A DNA stretch of 64,000 nt from positions 72,331,947-72,395,946 of the forward strand of contig OX336391.1 of NCBI GenBank assembly GCA_946902985.2, given 5' to 3'. The notes under the pieces were generated by a model that did no database searches, was not told the origin of the DNA, and saw only the letters and a program-made list of their open reading frames with translations. Shown in pieces: positions 13,101 through 23,954 of this stretch; position 1 is the stretch's first letter; each line of letters starts with the position of its first letter. Source of the stretch: Meconema thalassinum (taxonomy: Eukaryota; Arthropoda; Insecta; Orthoptera; Tettigoniidae). Made by a program: the position numbers and the translations under genes.

Positions 13101-13990
13101 GTATCATATCCCCCAATGAAACCAATCGGGAGATATTGTTATTCAATGGAATGCAGGTTTAACCCCCTTAAGTCCCCTTCAGATCCTGAATGTCCGAAAA
13201 TCCTCCCTTAGTAGACGGTTTTGACATACAATGAACATATCCCCAAACTGTCATGTTTCTAACTTCAATAATTTTGGCTGGGCGATGATGAGTGTGCGAG
13301 TGAGTGAGTGAGTCAGGACATTATCTTTCAATTTTCTTTTTTCAGAATTTCACCCCTCCCCATGAACCCCTTAAATTTGATTTAATAAAAAACTGTCGAA
13401 CAGCTATTTACTTACTTTAAAGCAGTTTTTCCCCCTGAGTTTGATGAGTGAGTGAGTCAGTCAATCATTTAGGACACTTTCGTACTGTCCCCCCCCCCCC
13501 CAGAATTTCACCCCTCCCCATGGGCCCCTTAAATTGGATTTATGAATAAACGGTCAAACACATATTTACGTATTTTGTATGCTGATTGTTTTCCGCTGAG
13601 TTTCAAACTCCTCACCTATGTCGTTTAAGAGATACACGCTCCGTTAGGAATCTTTCAATCCCCACTTTTCACCCCTTTCACCTCATGATATACACCACAT
13701 CCAAAAACCCTCAGACTCGTGTCTTCTTATTTTTACGGATGAGTTTACATGCCGAGTATCACATCCCCCAATGAAACCAATCGGGAGATATTGCAATTCA
13801 ATGAAATGCAGGTCTACCCCCTTAACACCCCTTTAGAACCTGAATATCCAAAAATCCTCTCTTAGTGGGCATTTGCGGCCCTTGGGGAAGCTGCATACCA
13901 AATTTCATTCCAATCCGTCGGTGGTTTCTGAGATTTCGTGATGAATGAATGAGTGAGTGAGTGGTATTTGACAAATATATATAGTAGATG
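10180..13990 (+). mobile_element. Nested tandem-repeat element with ~650-bp units
   Basis: Starts ACTAGCTGAAGTACCCGTGC and ends near ATATATATAGTAGATGA. Inside are about five units of ~640-660 bp. The marker CTCGCCTATGTCGTTTAAGA recurs near 11018, 11660, 12297, 12957 and 13612, and TTATTCAATGAAATGCAGG recurs near 10700, 11840, 12485, 13140 and 13790. Each unit also has GAGTGAGTGAGTCAG and C-rich tracts. The start resembles the complement of the end of the arrays at 1-8 kb (CTAGCTGTACCCGG), so I infer the same class in opposite orientation. Open frames at 12888 and 13586 are repeat-unit shadows. Confidence 0.75.
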
Positions 13991-14402
13991 ATAGTGTCAA
14001 GTCTTTGTTATGCTAAACTCGGTTGACAGTGCTGTGTGAGTAGTTGAGTAACTAACGGCATTTCAAGTAAAGATCCTCTTTTTCTATACCGGTAGTGCAG
14101 AACAGAACTGGCATCCAGTCGGCCGTGTCTCGACTTTAGCTATGTTGCCATGGAAACTATCAGGCTTGCCATTCCTTCATGAGTATATTTTATGATTTGA
14201 TTAGCCTGTGCTTGAGTGCAAAAGGGCCGAAATCAGAAGAATGAGAAAGACTATCGAAAATTCATGTAGCCAGCGGTTCCTTCTGGATCCTAAACTATAT
14301 GTATGCAAAATTTGGTTGAGATTGTCGGAACGGTGTAGATTTGTATACGGAACAGACCCACATACATACCCACATACATACAGACTTTCACTTTTATATA
14401 TA

Positions 14403-14444
<42 letters not shown>

Positions 14445-14633
14445 TATTTTTGTTTATGAAAAATGCTTTTTGGAAATTGATATACTCATGGTGGTTTATT
14501 TTATTTATTTCTAGAGTGTAGGAAAACGCTTGACCACTGCTGAAAATACCGAGAACGTCTGTGTTTGGGACCATTGTTTACCGAGCAGTCTACGGCTGAA
14601 AACTCTGGTGAGATTGTTTCTTTTATAAAAATC
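13991..14633. repeat. Decayed repeat 3' end with (AT)n microsatellite
   Basis: 14270-14400 has ATGCAAAATTTGGTTGAGAT, CATACATACCCACATACATA and TTTTATATATAAGATATA, the look of the 3' end of RTE-like non-LTR elements in insects (inference). A pure (AT)n run occupies about 14403-14440. The rest, up to the first PolB codon, is non-coding Maverick or insertion remnant. Confidence 0.45.
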
Positions 14634-17600
14634 ATGTCTTTTACTGCTACCGATAGCTTAACTTGGGAACCGCTAGAGTCTTGCTTTAAAAAGCGAGACT
14701 GCTCTGGCGCGTGGTCAATGTTAGTGAGAGTTTAATTCCAAAAGACTTGGTGGAATCTTGTTTCGAAATTTTTAAAAAACAAATTTGTACAGCGCAAAGG
14801 TTGCATACGGCTTTAAAGGTCAATACACAACTCTCGTGTGATTTCATATATAAAAACAAGGACGGTGAGCATAAAAAACCATTTTGTAATGGGAGTAAAA
14901 TGCAAGAGCTTTTGATAGCCAATAATCTGAAAGAGTGGTATCAATGCCACGTAGTAAATGCCTTGCTATCAAAATTTGATAAACTGCAACAAGGACCCAG
15001 TGGTTTAGCATTAAACAAAATCCATTACCCACAAAACAATATTTGTCATTGCAACCCACTGAATGCTGGGTATAGCTTTATTGAAACACCACCAGCAATA
15101 GCTTCGAAAAAGACTGTGGTCAATATAAGGAATGATGACAAGGATTGCTTCCTGTGGTGTGTGGCCACGTATTTGCAGCTAGCACAAGACTATAATGGTT
15201 CTCGACCAGCAAAGTACAAGGGTGCATTTAACCACTTGAAACAATATTTAAATTTAACTCGTGTATAGACATAACCGAGATCCATAGGTTTGAACAAGAT
15301 AACCATTACTTTTCGTTCATGGTGTATGGCCTTGATGGTTATGAGATTGTGGGTCCTCTTTATGCCACCAAAGAACCCAAAGGACACCACATTCACCTTT
15401 TATATCTGTCTGAGGGAGAGGTGAATCACTATTGCCTGATTAAAAGCTTAAGTAGATTGCTAAGCAGGCAAATGTCCAAACATCATCCTAAGAAACATAT
15501 TTGTGATCGTTGCTTGCAATATTTTTGAAACCATACGCTTTTGGAACGTCATAGGGTAGATTGCGTTTGTCAGGAAGCGGTGAGATTGATATTGCCACAA
15601 GCGGCAAGGCTGTTTTGAAGTTTAAGGATATTCATAAGCGTGACACTGTTCCCTATGTGGTGTATGCAGATTTCGAAGCTCTCACCACACCCATGGCGGG
15701 ATGTGAACCAGAAACCACCATTAGCTCAACCACACCCATTCAAAAACATGAACCCTTTGCCATAGGATTTAATGTGGTGTGTGCCTATGACCCCACACAA
15801 TCCGTTTACAAATCCCGTGAGGGGCCAGATTGTGCCAGATGGTTTTTGGATGAACTTGTTAAATTGGCTCATGATGTACAGGAATTACTAGACCACCCAA
15901 TACCCATGAGCCTATCTCCAGATTAGCATCAGCAGTATGAGCATGCCACGACATGCCATATTTGCGAAAAGCCACTGATCAGTGCTGAAGACACCGTTCG
16001 TGATCACTCCCACTTTACGGGAGAGTTTCGTGGAGCTGCGCACAGCAAATGCAATTTAAACTTTCCAGCTCCTCGTTTCATCAGTGTCTATTTCCACAAT
16101 CTGGCGAATTATGACGTTCAGTTTTTGATTCGTGAATTGGGTCATGTCAACAAGGGCTCGTTTACCATTATTCCCCAAAACCATGAGCGTTTTACAGCCC
16201 TGACATGGAGGTTGGGCGACTTTAACATTCGATTTTTGGATTCCTTTAAGTTTGTGGCATCCTCGCTAGATAGTCTTGTGAATGGCTTGGATGAGGAGGA
16301 ATTTAACAAGTAGTTCCGTGAAGAACTATACAGCCTATTTTCATATATCCTACTTATGTTAATTGCCACTATCAACATACACAATTTCTGTTTGATTGCT
16401 GAAATAGATTCGTAGATATTGAGAACCGACTAAATATTTCGGATGGTCGTCATGTTGGATTTTATATATGTAGGTCCTAGAGTTATGTACTGTTACATGC
16501 AGATTATTGTGAACGTGTAGTATTCAAACTTCAATCGCATAATTAGGACACAAGAAAAAACAAGGAGATTTTAAAATTTTGCACAGCTGCCATCTTGAAG
16601 TTATGGAAACAATTGAAATAAATTAGATGCCAGTGGATTAACATTCGTATAAGGATTTACTGTACCAAGTTTCACTGCACGCGGATGGTTAAATTGCGAG
16701 AAACGTCCATGTGAATATTTATAATTCGCGTCACCGCCATGTTGGATTTGTGATCACCAGGTTATTTAAATTCCTATAGGTGAACTTACGTTCATAGCCC
16801 CTATGAACATTAAAAAATGCAGTTTGATTGCTAAAATAGATTCGTAGATATTCAGTATCGTCTAAATATTTCGGATGGTCGCCATGTTGGATTGTTAAAT
16901 GTATAGGCCATAGAGTCATGTACCATTAAAGGAAAATTATTGCGTAGGCTCATTATTCAAACTTTCACTTCGATCGCATGACTACATCACAAGAAATAAA
17001 AACTTAATTTTAAAATTCGCACTGCCGCCATCTTGAGGTTATGTAAACAATTGAACTAAATTAGATACCAGTGGATTACAATGTGTATAAATATTTCCTG
17101 TACCAGGTTTCAGTGCGCTTGGAACATTAAATCGCGAGAAAGGTTTATTTAAAATTTTCAAATTCGCTTGGCCGCCATGTTCGTTTTGTAGTTAACCGGT
17201 TTTGGAAAGTCTTATAGGTGGACTTCCAGTAGTGCCCTTTATCTCCGTACAAAATTTTAGGGAGATACCGCTAATAGTTTCAGAGATATAAAATGCCGGT
17301 GAAATATTTCGCACATCCGCCATCTTGTGATTATGTGAACAATTGAACGAAGTTAGATGTCGGTGCATTACAATGTATATAAACATATACTGTACCAAGT
17401 TTCATTGCGTTTGGTTGGTCAAATCGTGAGAAACGTCTATTTAAAAGTCGCAAATTCGCTTGGCCACCATGTTGGTTTTGTAGTTACCAGGATTTCAAAA
17501 GTCACATAAGTGAACTAATAGTAGTTCCCTCTATCACATTAGAAAATGTCAGGGTAATATCGGTAATAGTTTCGGAGATATTGAATGCTGGTGAAATATT

Positions 17601-19593
17601 TCGCACAGCCGCCATGTTGGATTGGTGAGTCGTAACAAAATTTGAAGGGCACGGTCGAGGTCGCCGGGAATAGTGCTATGCACTTTCCGAGTTTCATTGA
17701 AATCGCTCCCGCCGTTTAGATTGTATTATGGGGGGACACACACACGAATCACACACACACACACACGCACACACACACGGACAAAAGGTGATCTCATAAG
17801 CCTATTTTTTTAAAATTGAAAATAGGCTAAAAAATACTAGAATGCATTTTAATGATTCTGAGCAATTTCAATTGTGCATTTGGAAAGGTACATTCCCGTA
17901 TGATTTCTGCAAAAACTGGGACGTGTTAAAGCAAACAAAACTCCTACCACAAGATAAATTTTACTCGAAACTAACACGCAGTACCTTTCGCGATGAAGAC
18001 TATGCACATGCATGTCAAGTTTGGCGAGTGTTTGACATTAAGACGCTACGTGAATATGCTATGCATTACCTAAAACTGGATGTATTGCTGCTCACCGATG
18101 TGTTTCAAAAATTCCGTGAGATGTGTCAACACATTTATGGTCTTGACCCAGCTCACTATTATACGAGCCCTGGGCTCTCGTTTGATGCCGCTTTGAAATA
18201 CACTCAAGTGGAATTGGATTTACTCACTGATGTAGACATGGCTCTATTATTTGAAAAGTGCATTCGCGGTGGATTTGTGTCGCTTAACCAGCGCCATGCC
18301 GAAGCGAACAATGTCTACAAGCCTGATTATTTACCAGACAAACCAGAATCGTACTTAATGTACTATGAAGTGCATAATTTGTATGGCTACGCCATGAGTC
18401 AGCCGTTGCCCTATGGGGAGTTTGGTTGGCTGACAGAGAAACAAGTGTCACAATTTGATGTGAACATGGCTAGTCAAGAAACAGGCCGTGGATATGTGTT
18501 AGAAGTGGATATTGAATATCCCTCATCCTTGTATGATGAACATACCGTTTTCCCATTCTGCCTTGAGCAAATGGTTCCCCCTGACAGTAAAGTGAAAATT
18601 GAAAAACTCATGGGCACACTTTACAATAAAAATCGATACGTGCTACATATCCAAATATTTGTGCAATGCCTAGCCCAAGGCTCGGTGTTAAAGAAAATCC
18701 ATAGAGGTATTTCTTTTGCTCAATAAGCATGGCTCTAGCCATATATGATACTCAACACAGAGCGCCGACAAATGGCAACACAGCAGTTTGAAATTACATT
18801 TTTTAAATTAATGAACAACTGCATCTATGGAAAGTCCATGGGAAATGTCCGCTAATACCGTGACATTAAATTGGTGAATGTCTGGGAGGGACAGTGTTGT
18901 GCCCGGCGGTACATTGCCAAGCCAAATTTCAAATCGATCAAAATTATCGATGTGGATTTGGCCACTATTGAAATGAGTAGGACAAGTGTGACCATCGATA
19001 TGCCCATTTACTTGGGCCAAGTCATTTTAGACTTTTCTAAATCGGTCGTGTATCGATTCCACTATGAGTTTGACAAACGCCATTTTGAGGACGTCTCTCT
19101 TTTGTATATGGATATGGACTCATTCATTTACCACATTGGCCACTGCAACCCCTATGACGTCATGAGGCAGCATAGTGACTGGTTCGACACCTCTTCCTAT
19201 AGCGCTGACAATGTGTTTCAGCTACCCATAAAAAACAAGAAGGTAATGGGCGTTTTAAAAGATGAATGCGATGATTCCATTTTGACGGAATTCGTAGGTT
19301 TGGCCTCCAAAATGTATGCTTATCGCACACTAGACTTTAAGGAAGCCAAGAGAGCAAAATGTGTAGGTAGGGCAGTGGTAAAATCGCTACGTGTAGATGA
19401 CTACCTGGCGGTTTTACGCACTGTCAAAGCTATATCCCATACACAGTGCAGGATACAATCCAGCAACCATCATTTGTATCTTGTGGAACAGAGAAAACGC
19501 ACCCTCGCCTCCATGGATAACAAACGTTTGTGGGCTGATGACCTGCTTACCATCCTGCCCTGGGGTTATGATTGCAAGGAGGAGGAGGTGTGA
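14634..19593 (+). pseudogene. PolB: Maverick protein-primed DNA polymerase B, broken
   Basis: Would replicate the element from a terminal protein primer. Pieces in order: N-terminal part from ATG at 14634; 14711-15268 with the conserved NIRNDDKDCFLW; frameshift near 15258; a zinc finger (CDRC near 15510); exonuclease I YADFEAL near 15664; stop near 15924; a CHIC...HSKCN zinc cluster; exonuclease II HNLANYDVQF; stop at 16312. A 1.5-kb insertion follows (16332-17828), then 17842-18726 with YLKLDVLLLTDVF (exonuclease III), frameshifts, motif B FKLMNNCIYGKSMGN, a stop at 18854, and 18871-19593 with motif C YMDMDSF. The motif A catalytic Asp before NLYG is Glu (18367-18369). Dead gene. Confidence 0.93.
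16332..17828. mobile_element. Non-autonomous inverted-repeat element inside PolB
   Basis: Splits the polymerase after the exonuclease II region. Ends are inverted: AGCCTATTTTCA on the left and its complement (TGAAAATAGGCT) on the right. Inside are diverged units marked by GCCATGTTGGATT, GAAATATTTCGCACAGCCGCC and TCGCGAGAAACG, a (CA)n-rich tract at 17740-17778, and no transposase. I could not define a convincing target-site duplication. Open frames within it are short and unlike known proteins. Confidence 0.75.
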
Positions 19594-19865
19594 TTTTTCT
19601 GTTTGTTCGTTTAGGGACATGGCTTTTTGTAACTCATAGATTTAGTATTTCGTAAATATAGGTACCGTATTTGATATTGTAAATAGTAGATTTTGTAAAT
19701 AGTGGCAACCCACTTGGACCTTTTGCTCTTTAAAAAACTTCTATGCAACCTTTTTTTTGATTGGTAAATAGTTTGAATTTTTATAAGCTGTACAAAAGTG
19801 TTATTTTTTGTGTGTAAATATTCAATGAATAATAGTATTTTAGTTACTTTAATTATATTTTTTGT
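19594..19865. other. Non-coding spacer after PolB
   Basis: AT-rich, many TTTTTTG and TAAATA tracts, no open frame of note. It lies between the end of PolB and a nested inverted-repeat element. Confidence 0.5.
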
Positions 19866-20995
19866 AATTGAATGGTTACCCCGAATAAAGATCTAACCCA
19901 CAAATAGAAATTTACAGGGAAACAAAATAAAACGTTTTTTTAGTTCAATCTTGTCAGTAATTCATACATTTATCAAATGTCTATGTAATATAAAAACATA
20001 TGTATGTCACACATTAGGAAAACTAATACAGTTTTCATAGATACAAACATAAGAATGCTAAATTTAGTGGAAAAGAGATCTATCTGTAAAGAGTGGAAAA
20101 GTGATCTAAGCTATAATTACAATATAAATGCTACAATGAAGTGAAAACTACAATATAAATGCAACAATGAAGTGAAAACTACAATAAAAAAGCAACAATG
20201 AATGAAAAATACATATTGGGTATTGCTTTAGATAAAAACAAGTTGTTATGTCACTCTCACTCCGTTTCTTTCAGATTCTAATAGATCTCGCGGTCTTGGT
20301 GTGGGACGAACTTGCAAATAAATTCCCTCTTCTTTGCTTTCTTTTTAGCAATATCTTCATTATACAGTTGACATAGACCTGAGGGAAGTTGTTGTAGTTA
20401 GAGCTTCTTTTGTAGGTTCGAATTATCACGAAAGTAAACCTAAAAATAATATGTTTAAGTTACTTTGTTATCTCAAATCATCACTCCTGTGCACTGAATA
20501 CAACTTTAATTAAATTCGCTTTACTGAAACACGTCACTTAACATTGCAAATGTTTATGAACATAGATATAACTACGTAAATCACTTACAGTAAACTTTAA
20601 GGTTAGATCACTGTTCCACTCTCCTGTTGTGATAAGCATTTTCCTCTCACGAAAAGTCCTTTCCTGCTTTTGTAGGGCTCCCCAGCATTCCTCAATGCCT
20701 TCTTTCTATTATCCTTCCATTCAGATATGTTAATTCTGCGTTTTTTACCCTTGTTTAATTGTTTTTCAGTACTGCTGATAAGAACTTTCTTGTGTTTATC
20801 CGCCATTTTCTTACAGATAGATCAGTATTCGCCGGGATGCCAACATTGAAAAATAAATAACTCTGCTTCCAAAGACATTTATGTTGTTTTCCGTTCACGA
20901 AACCGTGAGTGCATTCAGATAGATCATGATTCCACCGAAAGCTCAACTTGAGTTTTTTTGTGGGTTAGATCATTATTCGGGGTAACCATTCAATT
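19866..20995. mobile_element. Nested 1.1-kb DNA element with inverted ends and repeated subterminal motifs
   Basis: The ends are near-perfect inverted repeats: AATTGAATGGTTACCCCGAA on the left, with GATCTAACCCACAAA following, and the complement on the right. A 16-bp motif of the form TAGATCAnTnTTCnnC is repeated: in minus sense at 19879, 20068 and 20093, in plus sense at 20604, 20818, 20920 and 20966. Symmetric subterminal repeats like these are usual transposase-binding sites. It sits in the Maverick spacer between PolB and the minus-strand cluster. The target duplication is ambiguous because AATTG/CAATTG can be read as repeat or as target. Confidence 0.75.
20603..20806 (-). pseudogene. 67-residue lysine-rich fragment in the nested element
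   Basis: Begins MADKHKKVLISS and contains NISEWKDNRKKALRNAGEPY, then SRKG. I recognise this as like a short basic domain (WK..N..K..R..G..Y) at the N terminus of many uncharacterised insect proteins, some transposon-related; that is recollection. It lies wholly inside the inverted-repeat element and is probably the first exon of its lost transposase. Frame ends at 20603 with no second exon seen. Confidence 0.4.
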
Positions 20996-21824
20996 GTAAA
21001 ATGTTAAATTTATAATGAAAAGTTCATGTGGGATAAGTGTGCATGTCGAAAATGTGATTTTGGGAATAAATAAAGTGGTTGTGTTTTTTCCCAAAGACAG
21101 GTGTGAATAAATGAGTAGAGAAAAAGCCGGTGTGTATGTATGACTAGAGCAAACACGGTGAGGTAGGATGGGTGTGGAGGGGGAAATTGTTACTTATATA
21201 TCAAATGGTCAATAGTCATTTTGTTTTCATTAGTTTTGTTTTCTTTAAAATGTAGCGGTCAATAGACATTATTTTTGTAAAAATAGTCTTATCTACATTA
21301 GTCGTAGACCTTGACGTTTCTCAAAACACACATTAACACATTGCAGCATCATCATGGTCATGCACTCGCATGAACATCATTGACAAATCTCAACTTTCAA
21401 CATACACAAAATGGAAAAAATGTGTATACAACAAAATGGAAAATCCATGTTTCGATATCACCAAAAACTCAAAACTCAAGAACGGACATTTTTAAAAACT
21501 GGAAATGGCCATGTGTGAAATATGAAAATTCAGAAAAACTTCAAACGGACATTGTTTAAAAAGTGTCATCAACGTAATGGAAAATCCATATCATCAAAAA
21601 CACAAAACTTGAAACAGACATTTATAAAATCTGTAAATTGCAAATTGGCAAATGGCAATGTGTGAAATGTGAAAATGAAAAATCATCCCATCAACATCAT
21701 GATTTTTTTAAATAAAAAAAAGACATCGTGCTCTGGTAAACCTTTTGTTTTTATTTCATAACCATAGGGTTTGACAAATGAAAATAGAGTACAAACACAT
21801 CCCAATTCCTCACTCCTCTATTCC
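20996..21824. other. AT-rich Maverick spacer with an imperfect ~140-bp duplication
   Basis: No gene seen. Between about 21455 and 21680 two related stretches occur: one near 21458 with ATCACCAAAAACTCAAAACT, one near 21593 with ATCATCAAAAACACAAAACT, each followed by a GTGTGAAATnTGAAAAT segment. The rest is low-complexity AT-rich DNA. Confidence 0.45.
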
Positions 21825-22286
21825 TCAATGTTCGTGTCCACGCATCATCAACTTTTCTTTCATAGCACTCATCACAATCAGGGCTGCCATCCTTTCACCA
21901 ACTGAGGCATCACAGGATCTGAAACGTTGTTTAGCTTTTTTCAATAATAATTTATCGGCCACATGTCTTAAACCAGGATGACTATGACGATAAGAAAGTT
22001 CATGTTCTTTGCATGCTTGATCCAAAGGATTAATGGGTACATCACCTCGCTGCGAACGTTTTTCAAGAAGAGTTCCAGGGTCACAAAAACGATAACCTGG
22101 AAGATGGATTTCGAAAGGTAAGTATTGAATCACTTTGTCAATGACGCCATTGCCAGTACAGGTCTGGCATATCCTTTTCCATCGACGGTGAAAAGGTTTG
22201 GTCTTCCTCCTCCTCTGTGGACGATGTTTGTGTTTGTTGTTGTTGTTGCTTTTTCTCGCCATGATACCCGTGGAATAATTCAACAA
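21825..22286 (-). CDS. Phospholipase A2-like protein of the Maverick
   Basis: An open 153-residue frame. Residues 1-38 are very basic and may bind nucleic acid or act as a nuclear signal (MARKS at residue 9 is the alternative start). Residues 55-100 match the PLA2 fold found in parvovirus and densovirus VP1 unique regions and in Mavericks: LPGYRFCDPGT as calcium loop, then NPLDQACKEHELSY as the catalytic helix. In active enzymes the helix has His-Asp; here His95 is kept but the next residue is Glu96, which may weaken activity. It is the last gene of the minus-strand cluster and overlaps the previous gene's end in another frame. It is one of the few unbroken Maverick frames. Confidence 0.7.
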   Translation of the reverse strand: MLNYSTGIMARKSNNNNKHKHRPQRRRKTKPFHRRWKRICQTCTGNGVIDKVIQYLPFEIHLPGYRFCDPGTLLEKRSQRGDVPINPLDQACKEHELSYRHSHPGLRHVADKLLLKKAKQRFRSCDASVGERMAALIVMSAMKEKLMMRGHEH

Positions 22287-23262
22287 AGTCTTTACACGGA
22301 CTTTTATGACCGTGATACAGTTTCACTAGCTGACAAGTCGCACACTGACGCATAGAGGGTATTTTTGCCATGGCCACTTGCTTATGATGATCGTAATCCG
22401 TACAGGGTTGCAATTCACTCAACACAGGGTCTTGAGTCCATGATTTGGTACATGTTGCCAGATTTCTTTCGCCGCGTTGGCGGCCACATAATAAATGAAC
22501 GACTTGGGCTGCGCTAAGAGTTCCTCTTTGGTAAAACTATCTAGTTTTTTTGCACACAAAGAACTTGCCAATGGCTTTCTCCTTAGCATTGCCTTTCTCC
22601 ATGGTATCACGTGTAGTAGATGTTTACACATGCTTGTAGAAAACTCACTGGCGTCATTCACAGGTATATCTTGAGTTATAATTTTGTTCAACAACTCCCA
22701 GCAGGCATGAGTGGTTAACCAATGAAAGAGATGCCACGCATTTGCTAGGGCTGTATGGGTAATGTTGCCACAGGAACAAGTATCCAAGAGCGTTTGCGCT
22801 GAGGGGCAGCCCAAGTCCATGAGGTCAATACATTGAGAGTATGGCGCCAAAAATGGTTGCAACCATTCACGTTTTTCATTACCTTTCACAAATACCACAT
22901 TGGCCGAGGACAAGTGTGCTTTCATAACCACGTCCAAATATTTATAGGAAATTGGTTCCTTGATTCCAGTCTAGTTGCCTATGATTTTCAATCCACTGGG
23001 TTTGTTTACGGTCTTTTTCACACAACAAATCAAAAGCATGGGGTGGTTTAAATAGTAAATGCGTAGCTTGCGATATCCAAAACGTGGTATTATCGATCAT
23101 GGCCACTTGTTTAAATATGCATTTGTTGTCACCAATTTTAAACCCCTGGCAACCCACAATGAGAGTGCGCAACATGTTGCCGCTTGCCTGGACCAAGTTC
23201 AACTGACGACTGACTGACCATTGGCCACTAAAGTGTACCCATGACATGGACTTACCTGCCAT
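22138..23262 (-). pseudogene. Unrecognised Maverick protein, three frames
   Basis: Three collinear pieces seem to form one gene: 23262-22942 (starts MAGKSMSWVHFSG), 22937-22419 (CSCGNITHTALANAW, then KEELLAQPKSFIYY) and 22425-22138 (MRQCATCQLVKLYHGHKSPC, glutamine run, acidic stretch EEEED). The joins at about 22940 and 22420 look like frameshifts. The second and third pieces hold paired cysteines that could bind zinc. I do not recognise the family. The last 150 bases overlap the start of the PLA2-like frame. Position in the capsid cluster suggests a virion or assembly role, as inference only. Confidence 0.5.
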
Positions 23263-23369
23263 GCTAGTTTGAAAAAAACATTGTGGTTAGGGTAGGACAG
23301 GGGGACATGAAAAAATAAGAATTTAAGAATTACATAATTTTACTATCATAACACGTCTTACAGGCTTTG

Positions 23370-23861
23370 TCATTTTGGATATGGACGATGCCAACTGATA
23401 CAACAATATAGTCTCCTATGTTTGTAGCGTCCATAACACCGATGATTTGCCAATGTCTCTAAACTAGGCGTTTTGGATGGTGAGTTGCTCACCGAAGCAT
23501 CATTGATACCATACAGCCCGCACGTATCGTAACTTGTTTTTTCATCACCCAGAGGCACGAGTGAGGGGTAGCTTGAATGACAGGGTATATTTCCCACCTC
23601 CATTCTGCACAGGTAGGGGCAGGCAGGTGACCAGCGCTGATGTTCCTGCATGGGTTCATCGCTCTCTTGCCATTGGTCTATGATGATGGGACAAAAGGCA
23701 CATTTCACTTCATCTCTTGTTTTTAAATAATAGAAGCCAGTGGCCGCCAAGGCTTGAGGGTTTATGAAAGGCACCGGCCACGTTGCAAAAGTCTTGAAAC
23801 GTTGTTCCTCAGAGTTTAAATTCATGGATGTGACTTCTCTTGATGCTTTAAAGCAAGGCAT
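23370..23861 (-). CDS. BIR-domain protein (IAP-like) in the Maverick
   Basis: A 163-residue frame starting MPCFKASREV. Residues 20-90 form a clear BIR domain: RFKTFATWP, then GFYYLKTRDEVKC, then zinc ligands Cys54, Cys57, His74 and Cys81 in exact C-x2-C-x16-H-x6-C spacing. BIR domains occur in inhibitor-of-apoptosis proteins of insects and large DNA viruses, where they bind caspases or pro-apoptotic peptides. Only one BIR is present. No RING finger is readable in frame; a possible RING remnant lies in a shifted frame beyond 23440 (ACKTC near 23355), so the C terminus may be frameshifted. It lies just downstream of the capsid gene in the same orientation, so it looks like cargo of the element and not a later host insertion. 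Confidence 0.82.
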   Translation of the reverse strand: MPCFKASREVTSMNLNSEEQRFKTFATWPVPFINPQALAATGFYYLKTRDEVKCAFCPIIIDQWQESDEPMQEHQRWSPACPYLCRMEVGNIPCHSSYPSLVPLGDEKTSYDTCGLYGINDASVSNSPSKTPSLETLANHRCYGRYKHRRLYCCISWHRPYPK

Positions 23862-23954
23862 GACTGAGCAGCTTGACGTGGGTTGACTTGTTATTTATAC
23901 ACTCGTCACTTGGTTGGACAGTGGATAATAGTTGACTTGTTAGTGATGAATAAT

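Noticed and set aside
12888..13774. Two similar open frames of 107 and 62 residues
   Set aside because: Both are the same part of the ~650-bp tandem unit and contain no known domain.
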